From Bdellovibrionales bacterium (GTDB lineage: Bacteria > Bdellovibrionota > UBA1018), in assembly GCA_018968995.1 (NCBI GenBank), contig JAGWZD010000141.1, positions 1 to 5,803 of the forward strand: DNA of 5,803 nucleotides, in the 5' to 3' direction. Numbering within the stretch: the first letter of the stretch is position 1; the number at the start of each line of letters is the position of its first letter. Made by a program: the position numbers and the translations under genes. The notes under the pieces are model-generated. The model did no database searches. It was given only the letters and a program-made list of their open reading frames with translations, and was not told the origin of the DNA. This document shows positions 4,999 to 5,803 of this stretch, piece after piece.

Positions 4999-5004
4999 AT
5001 TCTA
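4999..5004 (-). promoter_or_regulatory. Possible -10 element for the RAM-GNAT-Cys-rich operon
   Basis: TAGAAT on the minus strand matches TATAAT at 5 of 6 positions and would place the transcript start about 50 nt before the ATG at 4943, within the 113-nt spacer that separates this run from the phosphoesterase gene. No good -35 lies at normal spacing, so this is tentative. Confidence 0.3.
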
Positions 5005-5025
5005 CTCAATTTTAAGATGAATATT

Positions 5026-5054
5026 TGACGGCATCCGAAAACGCCACCCCGTCA
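5026..5054 (-). terminator. Weak inverted repeat just after the metallophosphoesterase gene
   Basis: TGACGG (5026-5031) and CCGTCA (5049-5054) are perfect complements around a 17-nt loop, starting 2 nt beyond the stop codon at 5057. There is no T-run after it on the minus strand, so it is at best an imperfect terminator or mRNA-end structure. Confidence 0.25.
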
Positions 5055-5056
5055 CG

Positions 5057-5803
5057 CTACGGACCGGTTAATCCGGACTGGTAACAATTTTCGCTTAAGA
5101 CCATAGGCCGAGGCTGAATGCGGGCCGTACAACTGACTTCATCTGGATTTGAGCGAACAAAACTGAGCCCCACACTTCCAGTCGAGCCATCAACATCCAT
5201 TCGAGTCCAATAAAAACCGTCCCTGAAGAGCCACCGCGTCGACACTGGATAACCACGCTGTAGCGAATTTACGGGCGAAGTGGGTATCGACTCGTGAACT
5301 GCGCCTGAAACAACCACGGGAATCTCTCCAAACTCGGTCAAAGAGGTGATGTGGTCGTGCCCCACTAAAATGGCCGAAATTTTCTTTCGATTTGCTAAAA
5401 TTACAGGAAGTGTCGCCTCGTGAAAGCGCCGCTTTTCTGTCCAACTGTGGCGCGCTGTCAGGGTGACTGGGGGATGATGATAAACAAGAAAAATAATTTT
5501 CTCCTGAGCACTTTTTAGCTGCTCAGAGAGCCAACGTGCCTGACTGTCGGCTGAGTCCTCACGATCCGAGTTTAAAACAAGAAACCTCGCGCCAGCGCTG
5601 GTCCATGAATAAAATTCCCCGGGCGTCCTAAAAAACGTCACTTCTTCCGAGTATCCACGAGTATGGTTTCCAATGGCAACTACCGGAAACTGAAAGCCGG
5701 TATCTAGCCAGGGCCCCCACACCTGACCATAAGACTGGCTAGTATCGTAGATATTGTCTCCCGCCATGATGACCTGAAAGATCCCCGCAGTCCGAATCGA
5801 GTC
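5057..5803 (-). CDS. Calcineurin-like metallophosphoesterase, N-terminus beyond window edge
   Basis: The minus strand stays open from the right edge (5803) to TAG at 5057, giving 248 visible codons. The methionine at 5767 is internal, because the family's metal motif GDN follows it immediately and 12 more codons in frame precede it. Counting that Met as 1, the dinuclear-metal motifs are in order: GDNIY (3-7), GNH (33-35), HH in VYHHPP (95-100) and GHDH (136-139). The first family motif, D-x-H, and any signal peptide must lie outside the window. It should hydrolyse a phosphomonoester or diester using two metal ions. The layout resembles purple acid phosphatase-type or related secreted phosphoesterases; two cysteines near the C-terminus (213 and 228) could form a disulfide, which would fit an exported enzyme, but export cannot be seen here. 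It lies 113 nt upstream of the RAM operon on the same strand and is probably a separate transcript. Confidence 0.85.
   Translation of the reverse strand, partial: DSIRTAGIFQVIMAGDNIYDTSQSYGQVWGPWLDTGFQFPVVAIGNHTRGYSEEVTFFRTPGEFYSWTSAGARFLVLNSDREDSADSQARWLSEQLKSAQEKIIFLVYHHPPVTLTARHSWTEKRRFHEATLPVILANRKKISAILVGHDHITSLTEFGEIPVVVSGAVHESIPTSPVNSLQRGYPVSTRWLFRDGFYWTRMDVDGSTGSVGLSFVRSNPDEVSCTARIQPRPMVLSENCYQSGLTGP

Noticed and set aside
5190..5444. Second minus-strand open frame within the metallophosphoesterase
   Set aside because: Fully inside a gene with intact family motifs; no ribosome binding site or domain pattern.
5765..5767. ATG at 5767 as the true start of the metallophosphoesterase
   Set aside because: The frame stays open to the edge, the strand leading into the GDN motif (sequence FQVIMAGDN) includes residues before this Met, and the D-x-H motif needed for metal binding would be lost.

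Overview
The window reads as a Gram-negative genome. Three of the nine genes look like outer-membrane beta-barrels with signal peptides, and two of these end in the aromatic C-terminal residue typical of that class. A tenth-kb-scale look shows dense packing, roughly even base composition and an abundance of secreted cysteine-rich proteins. Together with a MopE-type metal-binding repeat protein, this suggests a Bdellovibrionota- or myxobacteria-like lineage. That placement is inference; there is no rRNA or marker gene to confirm it. No rRNA, tRNA, CRISPR array or mobile element was seen.

Layout: (1) Positions 1-2263 hold three envelope genes: a partial barrel on the minus strand (1-419), a large barrel on the plus strand (450-1745), and a small barrel on the minus strand (1742-2263). 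The last two converge and share a TTAA stop-codon overlap. (2) Positions 2264-2430 are a divergent spacer. (3) Positions 2431-3760 carry a plus-strand pair 22 nt apart: a secreted MopE-like metal-binding repeat protein and a short cation diffusion facilitator (CDF) transporter lacking the usual cytosolic domain. This is a plausible metal-handling unit. (4) Positions 4943-3804 carry a tightly packed minus-strand run in transcription order: a 90-residue stand-alone RAM (AsnC/Lrp ligand-binding) domain with 15 tryptophans, a GNAT acetyltransferase, and a secreted 10-cysteine protein that starts at TTG directly after the GNAT stop codon. (5) Positions 5057-5803 hold the C-terminal part of a calcineurin-like metallophosphoesterase on the minus strand, running off the right edge.

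The most unusual object is the tryptophan-saturated RAM protein. Its fold pattern is recognisable, but tryptophan sits at most of the core hydrophobic positions and even at both positions where the family usually has glycine in a PG-V turn. It heads an apparent operon whose other members give no obvious explanation for this composition.
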